A stretch of DNA of 64,000 nt from Macrostomum hystrix. Its lineage: Eukaryota; Platyhelminthes; Macrostomidae. The DNA lies in NCBI GenBank assembly GCA_950097015.1, contig CATNEN010000039.1, positions 18,903,501 to 18,967,500 on the forward strand, written 5' to 3'. The notes under the pieces are model-generated. The model had not been told where the DNA came from and made no database searches. It saw nothing but the letters and a program-made list of their open reading frames with translations. Shown here one piece after another: positions 9,763 to 21,676 of the stretch. The position numbers and the translations under genes were made by a program. Each line of letters begins with the position of its first letter. Within the stretch, counting starts at the first letter, position 1.

Positions 9763-11048
9763 TTGCGTGATGGACAAGTTGAGACATTATTTTATTGAAT
9801 AAGCTGAGAATGTTCTAGAAGGAGGACAAGACTGGCCGTTGATTTTTTGGCCTCCTTCGAGAAGTACTCGTAGTTGTTCTTTAGCGGTAGAACTTTTTAG
9901 CACTTTCGTAGACTTATAGTTTAAGCATCGATGTTGAAGTAACGGATAAATAAAAGAAACGATTTGATAAAAGTAACGTTAAATTACCGATTTTGGAAAA
10001 AATTGTCTCAGAAAAGTAGCTGATCAGCAAAATAATTTTGCAAAGATTATCAACACATATAACGTACGAGTGTTGGCAATATGCGGCAAAAATGTAACTA
10101 CGAGTATTAAGGAAAGTAAATTTAAACGCTGACAATAGTAGAAAAATAGCCTTTTTAACAAAAACGGATTATAAAAAGTAACGCCGTTTAGTAACGTATT
10201 TAAAAGTAACGTCTTTAAAAGTAACGCACTTAAAAGTAACGTCTTTAAAAGTAACGTCTTTAAAAGTTACGTATTTACAAGTTACGTACTTAAAAGTAAC
10301 GTACTTAAAAGTAACGTATTTAAAAGTTACGTATTTAAAAGTAACGTATTTAAAAGTAACGTATTAAAAATGTAACATACAGTGAGGTTGGAAGATTAAT
10401 TTAACAAAAGCCCAGCAAAAATTATTACTTTACTTTCTTCGCATTATTTTTACAATCTTGCTTTTGCTGCGAAATCGATTGCCGTTTGCGATTTCCCATT
10501 CTTATTCAATTGATTGGCTAACTAAGCACTAACTGAGCGAATTCTGCTAAATTAATATGGCTGCCTTTTGTCCTCAGTTGTAATGTTTTTTCTGCCTTCA
10601 AAATAGAAAAAATGAAGGACTGTCTATTCTCTGATCATATAGTATTTTAACAATTTTCAGCTAAAACTAAATGATTTAAAAAATTTTATCGCCTAAACTT
10701 TTTGATTGACAAGTTATTGAGCTAAATTATTCTGTCGTGTCATCACTATATCAGGAAGTTAATGGAGTTATCAATTAATATCGTAAAACACTAGCTAACT
10801 GCAGCTACGAAATCTATTTTCACTAATGTAATTCGACTGGGAAAATGCTTGCCGAAAATTTTCCAGGATATATACATATCAATATACCTGCCAATTCAAT
10901 TTGTCCATTAAAAATAAAAATAAATTTCATTTAGCTCGTACATGCATTACCTCAGTAGATTGTTTTTAGGCGTCAATTACTCTACCGATGTAGCTGTGAT
11001 CACTGAGCTGTGAACGCGACGATGTCTGAAAATTCGATTCAGTGACAG
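9763..11048. other. AT-rich spacer, no recognised gene
   Basis: No coding frame with homology or codon bias is seen. It contains the 15-bp repeat at about 10185-10375; the rest is unique AT-rich sequence. Confidence 0.6.
10185..10375. repeat. 15-bp minisatellite (gtaacgtatttaaaa)
   Basis: About a dozen imperfect units of the form gtaacgtatttaaaa, with variants such as gtaacgtctttaaaa and gttacgtatttaaaa. Noncoding. Confidence 0.9.
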
Positions 11049-13480
11049 ATGAAGCTAGTGTCAGATGGTGTAGTTTTTAGATGGATGAGTGTCAGAAGGA
11101 TGAGTGTCAGAGGGATGAGTGTCAGAAGGATGAGTGTCAGATGGATGAGTGTCAGAGGGATGAGTGTCAGAAGGATGAGTGTCAGAAGGATGAGTGTCAG
11201 ATGGATGAGTGTCAGAAGGATGAGTGTCAGATGGTGTAGTTTTTAGATGGTTGAGTGTCAGAAGGATGAGTGTCAGATGGATGAGTGTCAGAAGGATGAG
11301 TGTCAGAATGATGAGTGTCAGATGGATGAGTGTCAGAAGGATGAGTGTCAGATGGTGTAGTTTTTAGATGGATGAGTGTCAGAAGGATGAGTGTCAGATG
11401 GATGAGTGTCAGAAGGATGAGTGTCAGAATGATGAGTGTCAGATGGATGAGTGTCAGAAGTATGAGTGTCAGATGGATGAGTGTCAGAAGGATGAGTGTC
11501 AGATGGATGAGTGTCAGAAGGATGAGTGTCAGAATGATGAGTGTCAGATGGATGAGTGTCAGAAGTATGAGTGTCAGATGGATGAGTGTCAGAAGGATGA
11601 GTGTCAGATGGTGTAGTTTTTAGATGGTTGAGTGTCAGAAGGATGAGTGTCAGATGGATGAGTGTCAGAAGGATGAGTGTCAGATGGATGAGTGTCAGAT
11701 GGTGTAGTTTTTAGATGGTTGAGTGTCAGAAGGATGAGTGTCAGAAGTAGAAGTGTCAGAAGGATGAGTGTCAAAAGTAGAACTGTCAGAAGTAGAAGTG
11801 TCAAAAGTAGAACTGTCAGAAGTAGAAGTGTCAGAAGTAGAAGTGTCAGAAGTAGAACTGTCAGGAGTAGAAGAATCAGATGTAGAAGTCTCAGAAGTAG
11901 AACTGTCAGAAGAAGAACTGTCAGAAGAAGAACTGTCAGAAGAAGAACTGTCAGAAGAAGAACTGTCAGAAGTAGAAGTATCAGATGTAGAAGTGTCAGA
12001 AGAAGAACTGTCAGAAGAAGAACTGTCAGAAGAAGAACTGTCAGAAGAAGAACTGTCAGAAGAAGAACTGTCAGAAGTAGTGTCAAAAGCAGAACTGTCA
12101 AAAGTAGAAGTGTCAGGAGTAGAAGTGTCAGAAGTAGAAGTGTCAGAAGTAGAACTGTCAGAAGAAGAACTGTCAGAAGTAGTGTCAAAAGCAGAACTGT
12201 CAAAAGTAGAAGTGTCAGGAGTAGAAGTGTCAGAAGTAGAAATGTCAGAAGTAGAACTGGCAAAAGTAGAAGTGTCAGGAGTAGAAGTGTCAGAAGTAGA
12301 AGTGTCAGAAGTAGAAGTGTCAGAAGTAGAAGTGTCAGAAGTAGAAGTATCAGATGTAGAAGTGTCAGAAGTAGAACGGTCAGAAGTAGAAGTATCAGAT
12401 GTAGAAGTGTCAGAAGAAGAACTGTCAGAAGAAGAACTGTCAAAAGCAGAACTGTCAAAAGTAGAAGTGTCAGGAGTAGAAGTGTCAGAAGTAGAAGTGT
12501 CAGAAGTAGAAGTGTCAGAAGTAGAAGTGTCAAAAGTAGAACTGTCAGAAGTAGAAGTGTCAGAAGTAGAAGTGTCAGAAGTAGAAGTGTCAGAAGTAGA
12601 AGTGTCAGAAGTAGAAGTATCAGATGTAGAAGTGTCAGAAGTAGAACGGTCAGAAGTAGAAGTATCAGATGTAGAAGTGTCAGAAGAAGAACTGTCAGAA
12701 GAAGAACTGTCAAAAGCAGAACTGTCAAAAGTAGAAGTGTCAGGAGTAGAAGTGTCAGAAGTAGAAGTGTCAGAAGTAGAAGTGTCAGAAGTAGAAGTGT
12801 CAAAAGTAGAACTGTCAGAAGTAGAAGTGTCAGAAGTAGAAGTGTCAGAAGTAGAACTGTCAGGAGTAGAAGAATCAGATGTAGAAGTGTCAGAAGTAGA
12901 ACGGTCAGAAGTAGAAGTATCAGATGTAGAAGTGTCAGAAGAAGAACTGTCAGAAGAAGAACTGTCAAAAGCAGAACTGTCAAAAGTAGAAGTGTCAGGA
13001 GTAGAAGTGTCAGAAGTAGAAGTGTCAGAAGTAGAAGTGTCAGAAGTAGAAGTGTCAAAAGTAGAACTGTCAGAAGTAGAAGTGTCAGAAGTAGAAGTGT
13101 CAGAAGTAGAACTGTCAGGAGTAGAAGAATCAGATGTAGAAGTGTCAGAAGTAGAACTGTCAGAAGTAGAAGTATCAGATGTAGAAGTGTCAGAAGAAGA
13201 ACTGTCAGAAGAAGAACTGTCAGAAGAAGAACTGTCAGAAGAAGAACTGTCAGAAGAAGAACTGCCAGAAGAAGAACTGTCAGAAGTAGTGTCAAAAGCA
13301 GAACTGTCAAAAGTAGAAGTGTCAGGAGTAAAAGTGTCAGAAGTAGAAGTGTCAGAAGTAGAAGTGTCAGAAGCAGAACTGTCAAAAGTAGAAGTGTCAG
13401 AAGTAGAACTGTCGGAAGTAGAAGTGTCAGATCTAGAAGCGTCAGAAGTAGAAGTGTCAGAAGGATGTATGTCAGGAGTG
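11049..13480. repeat. Long 15-bp minisatellite in two sequence flavours
   Basis: From 11049 to about 11745 the unit is gatgagtgtcagaag-like, interrupted about every 240-300 bases by a variant containing gtgtagtttttagatgg. From about 11745 to 13480 the unit becomes gtagaagtgtcagaa-like. The period is 15, a multiple of three, so several frames stay open for more than 590 codons on both strands. These frames encode only low-complexity repeats (VSEVE, VRSRS, LLLLT) and are not credible genes. Confidence 0.95.
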
Positions 13481-13502
13481 TGTTCCGAGGGGGGAGGGTC
13501 AT

Positions 13503-14180
13503 TAGGAAGAAGTGCCAGGGGTACGATTGTCGTCAGATGTTAATGATACTATTCCATAGAGTCATTTCTTTTGATTTATCGAAAGCTAAATGATGCAACT
13601 AACACTTAGCCTACTCAAGTATTCTTGTAAACAATTGTTTTGCTCCTAGTAGAAGTTCTACTCGATTTCTAACGATCTATTGTCAAACTTAAACATCTGA
13701 TTTGTGATAGTAAGCCTGAATAATAGGCGTCATAACGGTTGAAATGATACTGTAGAATTGTGGCTCCTCATTAGCAAAAATTGCTTATCTTGTCCATTGA
13801 GTACGAGGCTTAGAGAACGCTTACAATCTATGCGCGCAATCTATCACTTCCCCGCTAGCCAATCTGCTTGGGACCTGAGCCAGAACTGAGCCAGATAATA
13901 AGCCCCAGAGGGTACAGAGTAGGAGACACAGGAGAGAGAGACAGCGCTTAGACACGACTCTGAACTGTATAAGAGTCACTGCCAAAGCCTTTGGGTGAGA
14001 GCAGTACAGTGTGTGTCCCATGCACTGGCGTACAGAGCAAGCAAACTAGAAGAACGTTATAGAGCTGAATAAGACAGATAGAAGTCGCAGCAAGACATGT
14101 TCATACTTTTAGAATCGCGTTTTTAATAAGTCAAAATTAGGAGCGCTTCAAAATAACTGCCCGCGAGTCCTTGGTGGTTG
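13503..14180. other. Spacer upstream of the nuclear receptor
   Basis: No gene is seen. This region probably contains the promoter and 5' untranslated region of the nuclear receptor, but I see no clear core promoter motif. Confidence 0.45.
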
Positions 14181-15302
14181 ATGACAGCAGGTGGACAGTA
14201 CATGTCATCTAGCAGCTGCCGAATCTGTGGCGATCGCGGAGCCGGCGCTCACTATGGCGTCGTGACCTGCGTCGCTTGTAAATCCTTCTTCAAACGCACC
14301 GTGCAGCTCTGCCTCACCTACCGGTGCGACCTGGGCGGCAGGTGTCGCATCAAGCAGGCCACCAGAAAGCAGTGCCAGTCCTGCAGGTTTCAGTGCTGCC
14401 TGCGAGCTGGAATGCGAACAGACCTAGTGCGCTCATTGGCGGACGATGTGCCCGAAGCTTCCCGCGTCAATTTCGTCTCCGCAGCACCCGCGGCGATGCG
14501 CCAAGTGTCGTCCTCTTCAGGAACCTTCTTGACAGTGTCGTCTCCCGAGTCTGCAGGTTCGTCTGCATCGGTGCCGAGCTTCTATGGCGAACTCAGCGAG
14601 GTTGGCGTCGTGGACCCGCTGCTGCAGTGTTTAGTCGATATCGAGCCAGCCGAATTCAACATCGACTCCAGCTTCGCTGCCCAGCACTTTCTGCCGGAGT
14701 CTGTGCGCAACACCACTCGACTGCTGACAGCGGCAGACACGCACGCCACCGCGGTGGCCCGATGGGTGAGCCGGCTGCCCGGTCTAGAAGCTCTCACGCC
14801 GGCTGAGCGCGAGCGCCTGTTCGAGGAGAACTGGCCCGCTCCTGTGGTGGCCAGCGTCGCCTGGCGCAGCCGTTCAGAACCTCCTGGAAGCCTGCGAGTC
14901 TGCGCGAATCTCCAGCTGACCAATGCGGTGGATGTGGCGCCGCGAGTACTTCGCGGAGCGCTGACCGAGGCTCTCCGCCTGGCCCAACAGCTGCGTTATC
15001 TGCAGCTCAGTCGTGACGAGTACCTTGCGCTTAAACCGCTCCTGTTCCTATCCGCTCAGGATGCCGAACTTTTATCACGGGCCGAGCCGCTGATGGATCC
15101 CTACCTTAAGATGCTCGGCCGGGTCTGCCCCAGCCGGGATCGTCGGGCGAGGCTCCTGCTTCTGACTGGTGGCGTCAGCTGCGTTCGCTTTCAAGCGGCC
15201 GCGTTCTGGCGTCGGGCTGCAGCTAGAGAAGGGCACGCGCTACCGCCGCTGCTTGCCACCGCTCTGCGTGGCCTGGTGCGGCTTAGGTACTACTGGCCTT
15301 GA
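14181..15302 (+). CDS. Nuclear receptor, NR2E-like, intronless
   Basis: The product is a ligand-type transcription factor of 373 residues from ATG 14181; the in-frame ATG at 14202 is an alternative start. The DNA-binding domain lies at the extreme N-terminus: first zinc finger C13, C16, C30, C33, second C49, C55, C65, C68, ending at GM near residue 78. The P box reads CVACKS where most receptors have CEGCKG or CEGCKS. A ligand-domain signature is recognisable near 195-230 (ARWVSRLPGLEAL, FEENW), closest in my judgement to the TLX/PNR (NR2E) group. The C-terminus ends LVRLRYYWP with no canonical AF-2 helix. The absence of introns and the high GC set it apart from the split genes nearby and could reflect an old retrocopy. 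Subfamily placement is tentative. Confidence 0.88.
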   Translation: MTAGGQYMSSSSCRICGDRGAGAHYGVVTCVACKSFFKRTVQLCLTYRCDLGGRCRIKQATRKQCQSCRFQCCLRAGMRTDLVRSLADDVPEASRVNFVSAAPAAMRQVSSSSGTFLTVSSPESAGSSASVPSFYGELSEVGVVDPLLQCLVDIEPAEFNIDSSFAAQHFLPESVRNTTRLLTAADTHATAVARWVSRLPGLEALTPAERERLFEENWPAPVVASVAWRSRSEPPGSLRVCANLQLTNAVDVAPRVLRGALTEALRLAQQLRYLQLSRDEYLALKPLLFLSAQDAELLSRAEPLMDPYLKMLGRVCPSRDRRARLLLLTGGVSCVRFQAAAFWRRAAAREGHALPPLLATALRGLVRLRYYWP

Positions 15303-15369
15303 GTAAAGTCAGGAGGGTTGAGTAAAGCAGGCATCGAATGGTACTAAGATATTGCGTAGTACATTCGTG

Positions 15370-15860
15370 GCGGCACTTTCGATGCGCTTTTTAAGAATGC
15401 AGGACGGTGGATGTCTCGATTTCTTAGAATGCGTGAATTGCATCAATCGGTTTCTAAGAATTCAGGAAGGTGAATGGCTCGGCTTCTTAGAATGCGTGGG
15501 GAGGTGAATGCGTCTCGGTTTTTTGAGTAATCCACGCTGGTATGTCGATTACTCGATTTATTAGAACCCGGGGGGAGTCATGATGGCTCGGTTTCTTAGA
15601 ATCCAGAGAGGTTGATGTCCCGGTTTCTTAGAATGCGATGAAATTAAGCTGGAAGTGGCTCGTTTTCTAAGAATTCAATGTACAGAATGGCTCCATCGGT
15701 TTCTTAGAATCCAGGGAGGTTGATGGCTCGATTTCTTAGCATCCAGGGGAAGTTAATGGCTCGGTTTCTTAGAATGCGGAGAGGTTGATGGCTCGGTTTC
15801 TAAGAATCCAGGGAGGTCGATGGCTGGGTTTCTTAGAATGTGTTTCTTAAAATCTTAAAA
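15370..15860. repeat. Degenerate ~32-bp repeats (ggtttcttagaat)
   Basis: About a dozen diverged units share the core ggtttcttagaatccaggga plus a variable gaggttgatggctc part, spaced roughly 32-48 bases. They lie directly downstream of the nuclear receptor stop. Noncoding. Confidence 0.8.
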
Positions 15861-15922
15861 TCAGATGATTCATTTTTTGAGATGGTGTCTGTAGACATGA
15901 ACATGTACCTCTTACTCCAAAG

Positions 15923-16342
15923 CAGGGGTCGGCAAACTCCGGCCCGCGGGCCAGATGCGGCCCTCGAAGCTCCCAAATCCGGCCCGTTGCCCCTTCTGAC
16001 ATCTACAGTATCCTGTTTCATCTCTCCCGTGTCTCATCGCTCTCGTATCTAATCTCTTCCCTATCTTATCTCTCCCGTGTCTCATCTCTCCCGTGTCTCA
16101 TCTCTCCCGTGTCTTATCTCTCCCGTGTCTCATCTCTCTCGTGTCTCATCTCTCCCGTGTCTTATCTCTCCCGTGTCTCATCTCTCTCGTGTCTCATCTC
16201 TCTCGTGTCCCATCTTTCCTGTGTCTCATCTCTCCCGTGTCTCACTCTCTCCTCTATCTCATATTTATACAGTCAATGCGGCCCGCTGTCGTCTTTTAGG
16301 CTCTCTCTTTGGCCCGCCAGCAAATAAGTTTGCCTACCCCTG
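15923..16342 (+). mobile_element. hAT-type non-autonomous element (MITE), copy 2, intact ends
   Basis: A 420-bp element with terminal inverted repeats: CAGGGGTCGGCAAACT on the left and AGTTTGCCTACCCCTG on the right (one mismatch). It is flanked by an 8-bp near-duplication (CTCCAAAG at 15915-15922, CTCTAAAG at 16343-16350). CAGGGG ends and 8-bp target duplications are typical of hAT transposons. It encodes no transposase. The interior holds about fifteen units of a 16-bp minisatellite of the type catctctcccgtgtct. Confidence 0.88.
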
Positions 16343-16920
16343 CTCTAAAGCGTACCTCTTTACCTCTTAATACTTTGTTGATGATATGCCGTTCAAACGA
16401 CAATTATAATTAAATTAAATTCTTCATGTTTCGATTTATAAACAACCACAGTGCGAACGAGATAGATAAAATTTATTAATGTCGATGGATTTTTCGACAA
16501 TTTAACTAGCTTCGACTTATAGGCAGCTTATTTAATGAGCCGGTTCATTTCTCTAGCTCGTAATAGTTTACTCTGTAAGAATTCAATGTCTAGATCAGTA
16601 AGTGGATATTGTGCATCAAGCTTCTATGTAGAGTGAAGTGATTTCACATAGCCGAAAACGTGCCCTAAGAACTTTGGTTTTGCTTCTGAATTGAAACACT
16701 CAACATGCTACTGCTATAGTAGCATCGTATAATAATCTGCAGTTTAGTTGTCTCACAAAAAAATAATTTGCGCGTAACATGTTTGGCTTTGATTTATAAT
16801 GCTTGGAGATTTTCACTGTGATTTCTAAAACAAGATAAGACTTTTGTAGTGACACAAGATGTCTTCGGAATTATAATGACCTCGAAAACTCTAATCGAAT
16901 GCACGAAATTAACTCTAGCC
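16343..16920. other. AT-rich spacer, no recognised gene
   Basis: Nothing coding or structural stands out between the hAT element and the next minisatellite. Confidence 0.5.
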
Positions 16921-16934
16921 GATATGTCAAACCA

Positions 16935-17315
16935 CTCAATAGCTTTCTCATATCTCTCCAAGCTTTCTCATATCTCTCCCTAGCTTTCTCGTATCTCTCC
17001 CTAGCTTTCTCGTATCTCTCCCTAGCTTTCTCGTATCTCTCCCTAGCTTTCTGATATCTCTCCCTAGCTTTCTCGTATCTCTCCCTAGCTTTCTCATATC
17101 TCTCCAAGCTTTCTGATATCTCTCCCTAGCTTTCTCGTATCTCTCCCTAGCTTTCTCGTATCTCTCCCTAGCTTTCTGATAACTCTCCCTAGCTTTCTCA
17201 TATCTCTCCCTAGCTTTCTCATCTCTCCCTAGCTTTCTCATCTATCCCTAACTTTCTCATATCTCTCCAAGCTTTCTGATATCTTCCTAGCTTTGTCTCC
17301 CTAGCTGTCTCATCG
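16935..17315. repeat. 21-bp minisatellite (ctctccctagctttctcgta)
   Basis: About eighteen units of 21 bases (ctctccctagctttctcgta plus t), with some shortened or with ccaagc for ccctagc. Minus-strand frames reading RERYEKA are repeat artefacts. Confidence 0.92.
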
Positions 17316-17330
17316 CGATTTAAAGTCAAT

Positions 17331-17751
17331 CCGGCAGTTTTGTTTATGAGAACTTCGTACAGGACTTTTATAAATGTAAAAAATGAAATTAGAAAACAAA
17401 ACAAATTATTAATGTTTAAACAGACAATGCAACAGGTTTACCGGTTAATTCGTCTGGCAAACGAGCGCGCATGTCTTTAAATCGGTTAAAAAATTATTCA
17501 TAAACAAATTTGGTTCGCGTGTATTATGTGATGCAAAGTTTACTGTTGAGTTAGCCCCAAACAGGGGAGCGAATACATGACAATTGTTAGCAAAAATACC
17601 GCCAATTCAGCTACTAATAGATCAGAAAAATTTCCGATTATACAAACAAACTGTTCTAGTTCAATGAACAATGGCCGACGTGTTGACTGACTACGGTTGT
17701 TGAGTTCGAATTACAAAAGAACAAACGATTTATTAATAAGCCGACAGCTGT
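17331..17751. other. Spacer downstream of actin
   Basis: No gene. It contains the actin polyadenylation signal: AATAAA on the minus strand at 17729-17734, only about 18 bases after the stop codon. Confidence 0.5.
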
Positions 17752-18981
<1,230 letters not shown>

Positions 18982-19104
18982 TGTTCAAAGTTGCGTTGGT
19001 TTTCTTGAAGAAAAGAGAATTAAAGTTGAAGGAAGCTAGCGAAGCTTATGCTACAGAAGACTAGAGGTTTGTGTTGTCTGAGGGATGTGGAAATTCGCTG
19101 CTTT

Positions 19105-19290
19105 TCATATTGGGCCCAGACTTGAGGGACTCAGCGCTTCCATTACCAAATTTGGCAATCTAGGCAAGATCTCACAAGCTGAGAAGGAGCGCGCAGATTT
19201 CCAAATTTGGTAATCCACGCACTCGCCAAGCCGATAGGGGTGGTGCTGGACGGGCGGGAGTTTTGAGCGCGCGTCGATTTCCTAATAAGG
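19105..19290 (-). promoter_or_regulatory. Actin promoter with three CArG (SRF) boxes
   Basis: Three perfect CC(A/T)6GG sites lie upstream of actin: CCAAATTTGG at 19146-19155, CCAAATTTGG at 19201-19210, and CCTAATAAGG at 19281-19290. Each is followed on the plus strand by the same extension, C or T then AATC. A TATA-like AATATGAAAAG (minus strand) lies near 19106-19116, between these boxes and the start codon, a sensible order for an SRF-driven actin promoter. SRF control of actin genes through CArG boxes is established in animals; use of these sites here is inferred. Confidence 0.75.
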
Positions 19291-20490
19291 CAATCTTCTC
19301 CCGCTGACCCCCACCCCACACCCGGCGGCCGCCACCCATAGGGCTTTATAGTATATTCTTCTATACTAAACTAAATGCGCAAATTATGTCTATGTGTCTA
19401 TAGACAGTGACTATGTGAGCGGTCTCACCTTGTGTTTAGCATTTCATTCATTTAAACTACTTCTCTGCCCTTAAGATTCGAATAATCTAGATGTGACACT
19501 TGTGGTCTCGGCGGGCGTGGCTTTCTATCTATTTTGCAGTTTACGTAAACAAGTTGGCAATTCTCACTTAGCTAAATAATCGCCTGTTTTTAACAGAAAA
19601 GGAGAGAAAACCAGGACCAGGTAGCATGAAATTAGCAATCTTGTTTTCGCATATTTATTCAGGCTACGTGGCAGAATAAATCGCTTGAATTTCCTTCCTA
19701 GTTTCTTCTGTATTCTCATTGCTAAAGAATGCAAACAAAGCTAACCAATATTTAATGGGATGAAGTAATTTAAATAAAAACGCAGAAAATCGTTTTTTTT
19801 AGTGTTTGTAAGAATCTAATTATGGCCTTAATAGCATTATCTAATAAGTCAAATCTAATAAGATCGACGTCAGAAATTTGTCCATCTGAATCATGACGCA
19901 TTTATGAAAACTTGTCAGCTCGTCTTAAAAATCTGGAATTAAAAACAACCTGAAATAAATATGACTCAGTGCGACATAAGTTCGTCACGGTTCTATATTC
20001 TATTCGTCATCAAACCTCGTCATTATTGCCCAGTCATTCCTTTAAGCACAAGCGCACGCGCACACAGATCTTGAACGCATTCCTGCGAATGAGTAAGGCT
20101 GTGTACGCCATGGACCCACCCGACTGAACTAAATAATGTAAGAGGAGCAGCATTACTCACCCCAGAGTGGCAAGTCATAATTACGGGCCTGGAAAAGTGT
20201 CGAATCACGCAAGACAATCCTGGTTGGTTGGCCCATCGGGTGTATCTACCGAGATTGACGAATAACGAAAAAGCATTCGCGGTGTTTTCTACTTTAAGTA
20301 GCTGAATCGGGATAGATTTTCCGCATTTTTAAAATTTTGTCTAGAGCATTCAATCAAGCTTCAGAGAATTTTAATTATAGGATTGTAAAATCTTAAAAGG
20401 GAAAATATATAGAAAGCACCTTTTCAACAGGTTAGACATTTGGTACTGATACTGATATCCATACATTTTTCGGCTGGATAAACTTCAAGC
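19291..20490. other. Spacer upstream of actin, no recognised gene
   Basis: No coding frame is supported. A second TATAAAG on the minus strand lies near 19351-19357, distal to the CArG boxes. Otherwise AT-rich unique sequence. Confidence 0.5.
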
Positions 20491-20499
20491 CCTATAGGA

Positions 20500-21225
20500 T
20501 GTGTGTCTTCTCCCAATCACTGCTCTCCCAATTCACTCCTCTCCTCTGCTCCGATTCACTCCTCTCCCTGCTCCGATTCACTCCTCTCCCTGCTCCGATT
20601 CACTCCTCTCCCTGCTCCGATTCACTCCTCTCCCTGCTCCGATTCACTCCTCTCCCTGCTCCGATTCACTCCTCTGCCTGCTCCCATTCACTCCTCTGCC
20701 TGCTCCCATTCACTCCCCCCCAGCTCCCATTCACTCCTCTGCCTGCTCCCATTCACTCTGCTCCCATTCACTCTGCTCCCATTCACTCTGCTCCCATTCA
20801 CTCTGCTCCCATTCACTCTGCTCCCATTCACTCTGCTCCCATTCACTCTGCTCCCATTCACTCTGCTCCCATTCACTCTGCTCCCATTCACTCTGCTCCC
20901 ATTCACTCTGCTCCCATTCACTCTGCTCCCATTCACTCTGCTCCCATTCACTCTGCTCCCATTCACTCTGCTCCCATTCACTCTGCTCCCATTCACTCTG
21001 CTCCCATTCACTCTGCTCCCATTCACTCTGCTCCCATTCACTCTGCTCCCATTCACTCTGCTCCCATTCACTCTGCTCCCATTCACTCTGCTCCCATTCA
21101 CTCTGCTCCCATTCACTCTGCTCCCATTCACTCTGCTCCCATTCACTCTGCTCCCATTCACTCTGCTCCCATTCACTCTGCTCCCATTCACTCTGCTCCC
21201 ATTCACTCTACTCCCATTCACAATG
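20500..21225. repeat. Minisatellite, 22-bp then 15-bp units (ctcccattcactctg)
   Basis: Units of the form gctccgattcactcctctcc (plus two bases) near 20540-20755 give way to about thirty almost identical 15-bp units ctcccattcactctg at 20746-21225. The near-perfect identity indicates very recent expansion. Open frames in all phases (APIHS, LPFTL, CSHSL) are artefacts. Confidence 0.95.
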
Positions 21226-21237
21226 CTCTTGCGGCTG

Positions 21238-21676
21238 ATGACCGCGGCTAGCAGCAGCTCGCTGGAGAAGATCTACGAGCTGCCCGACGGTCAGGTCATC
21301 ACCATCGGCAACGAGCGCTTCCGCTGCCCGGAGGCCCTGTTCCAGCCATTGATGCACGATATGGAGTCGTGTGGCGTCCACATGATAATTTACAATAGAT
21401 TCTATAGGCTGTGATTTAGACGTCCGAAGGGACTTGTACGCCAGCATCGTGTTTTCTGGTGGTACCACAATGCTTCGAGAGGTATGGCGGATAGAATAAG
21501 AAGGAGATCATTGCCCTGGCACCTGCTGACATGAGGACTCAAGTTATAAGCGCTCCGGAGCGCCGTTGTTCCGTCTGGATCGGTGGATCCTGGATCCATC
21601 ATGACCTCTCTGAGCTCTTTCCAATCTATGTGGATTTCAAAGCGCGAGTGTTTTGAAAGCGGTCCGAGCATTCTAA
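21238..21676 (+). pseudogene. Actin pseudogene fragment (3' part), inverted relative to the intact gene
   Basis: Begins at the sequence for [10 protein letters not shown] and stays close to the intact gene through [11 protein letters not shown], then decays with frameshifts. Recognisable pieces downstream include DLYAS, SGGTTML and SVWIGG, plus a tail like ESGPSI. It corresponds to roughly the last 175 codons of actin. It cannot encode actin because frame is lost near 21400. It lacks a clear poly(A) tail and starts abruptly after the minisatellite, so a partial DNA duplication is more likely than a retrocopy. It keeps the canonical Ser of the C-terminal GPSI that the intact gene has lost, so it may derive from another actin paralogue. 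Confidence 0.88.

Noticed and set aside
11604..13593. Three overlapping frames of about 590-630 codons on both strands
   Set aside because: They are low-complexity translations of a 15-bp array whose period is divisible by three; all frames stay open equally.
20499..21414. Plus-strand frames of 245-303 codons and a minus frame of 177 codons
   Set aside because: Translations of the ctcccattcactctg array; one runs into the actin pseudogene by chance.
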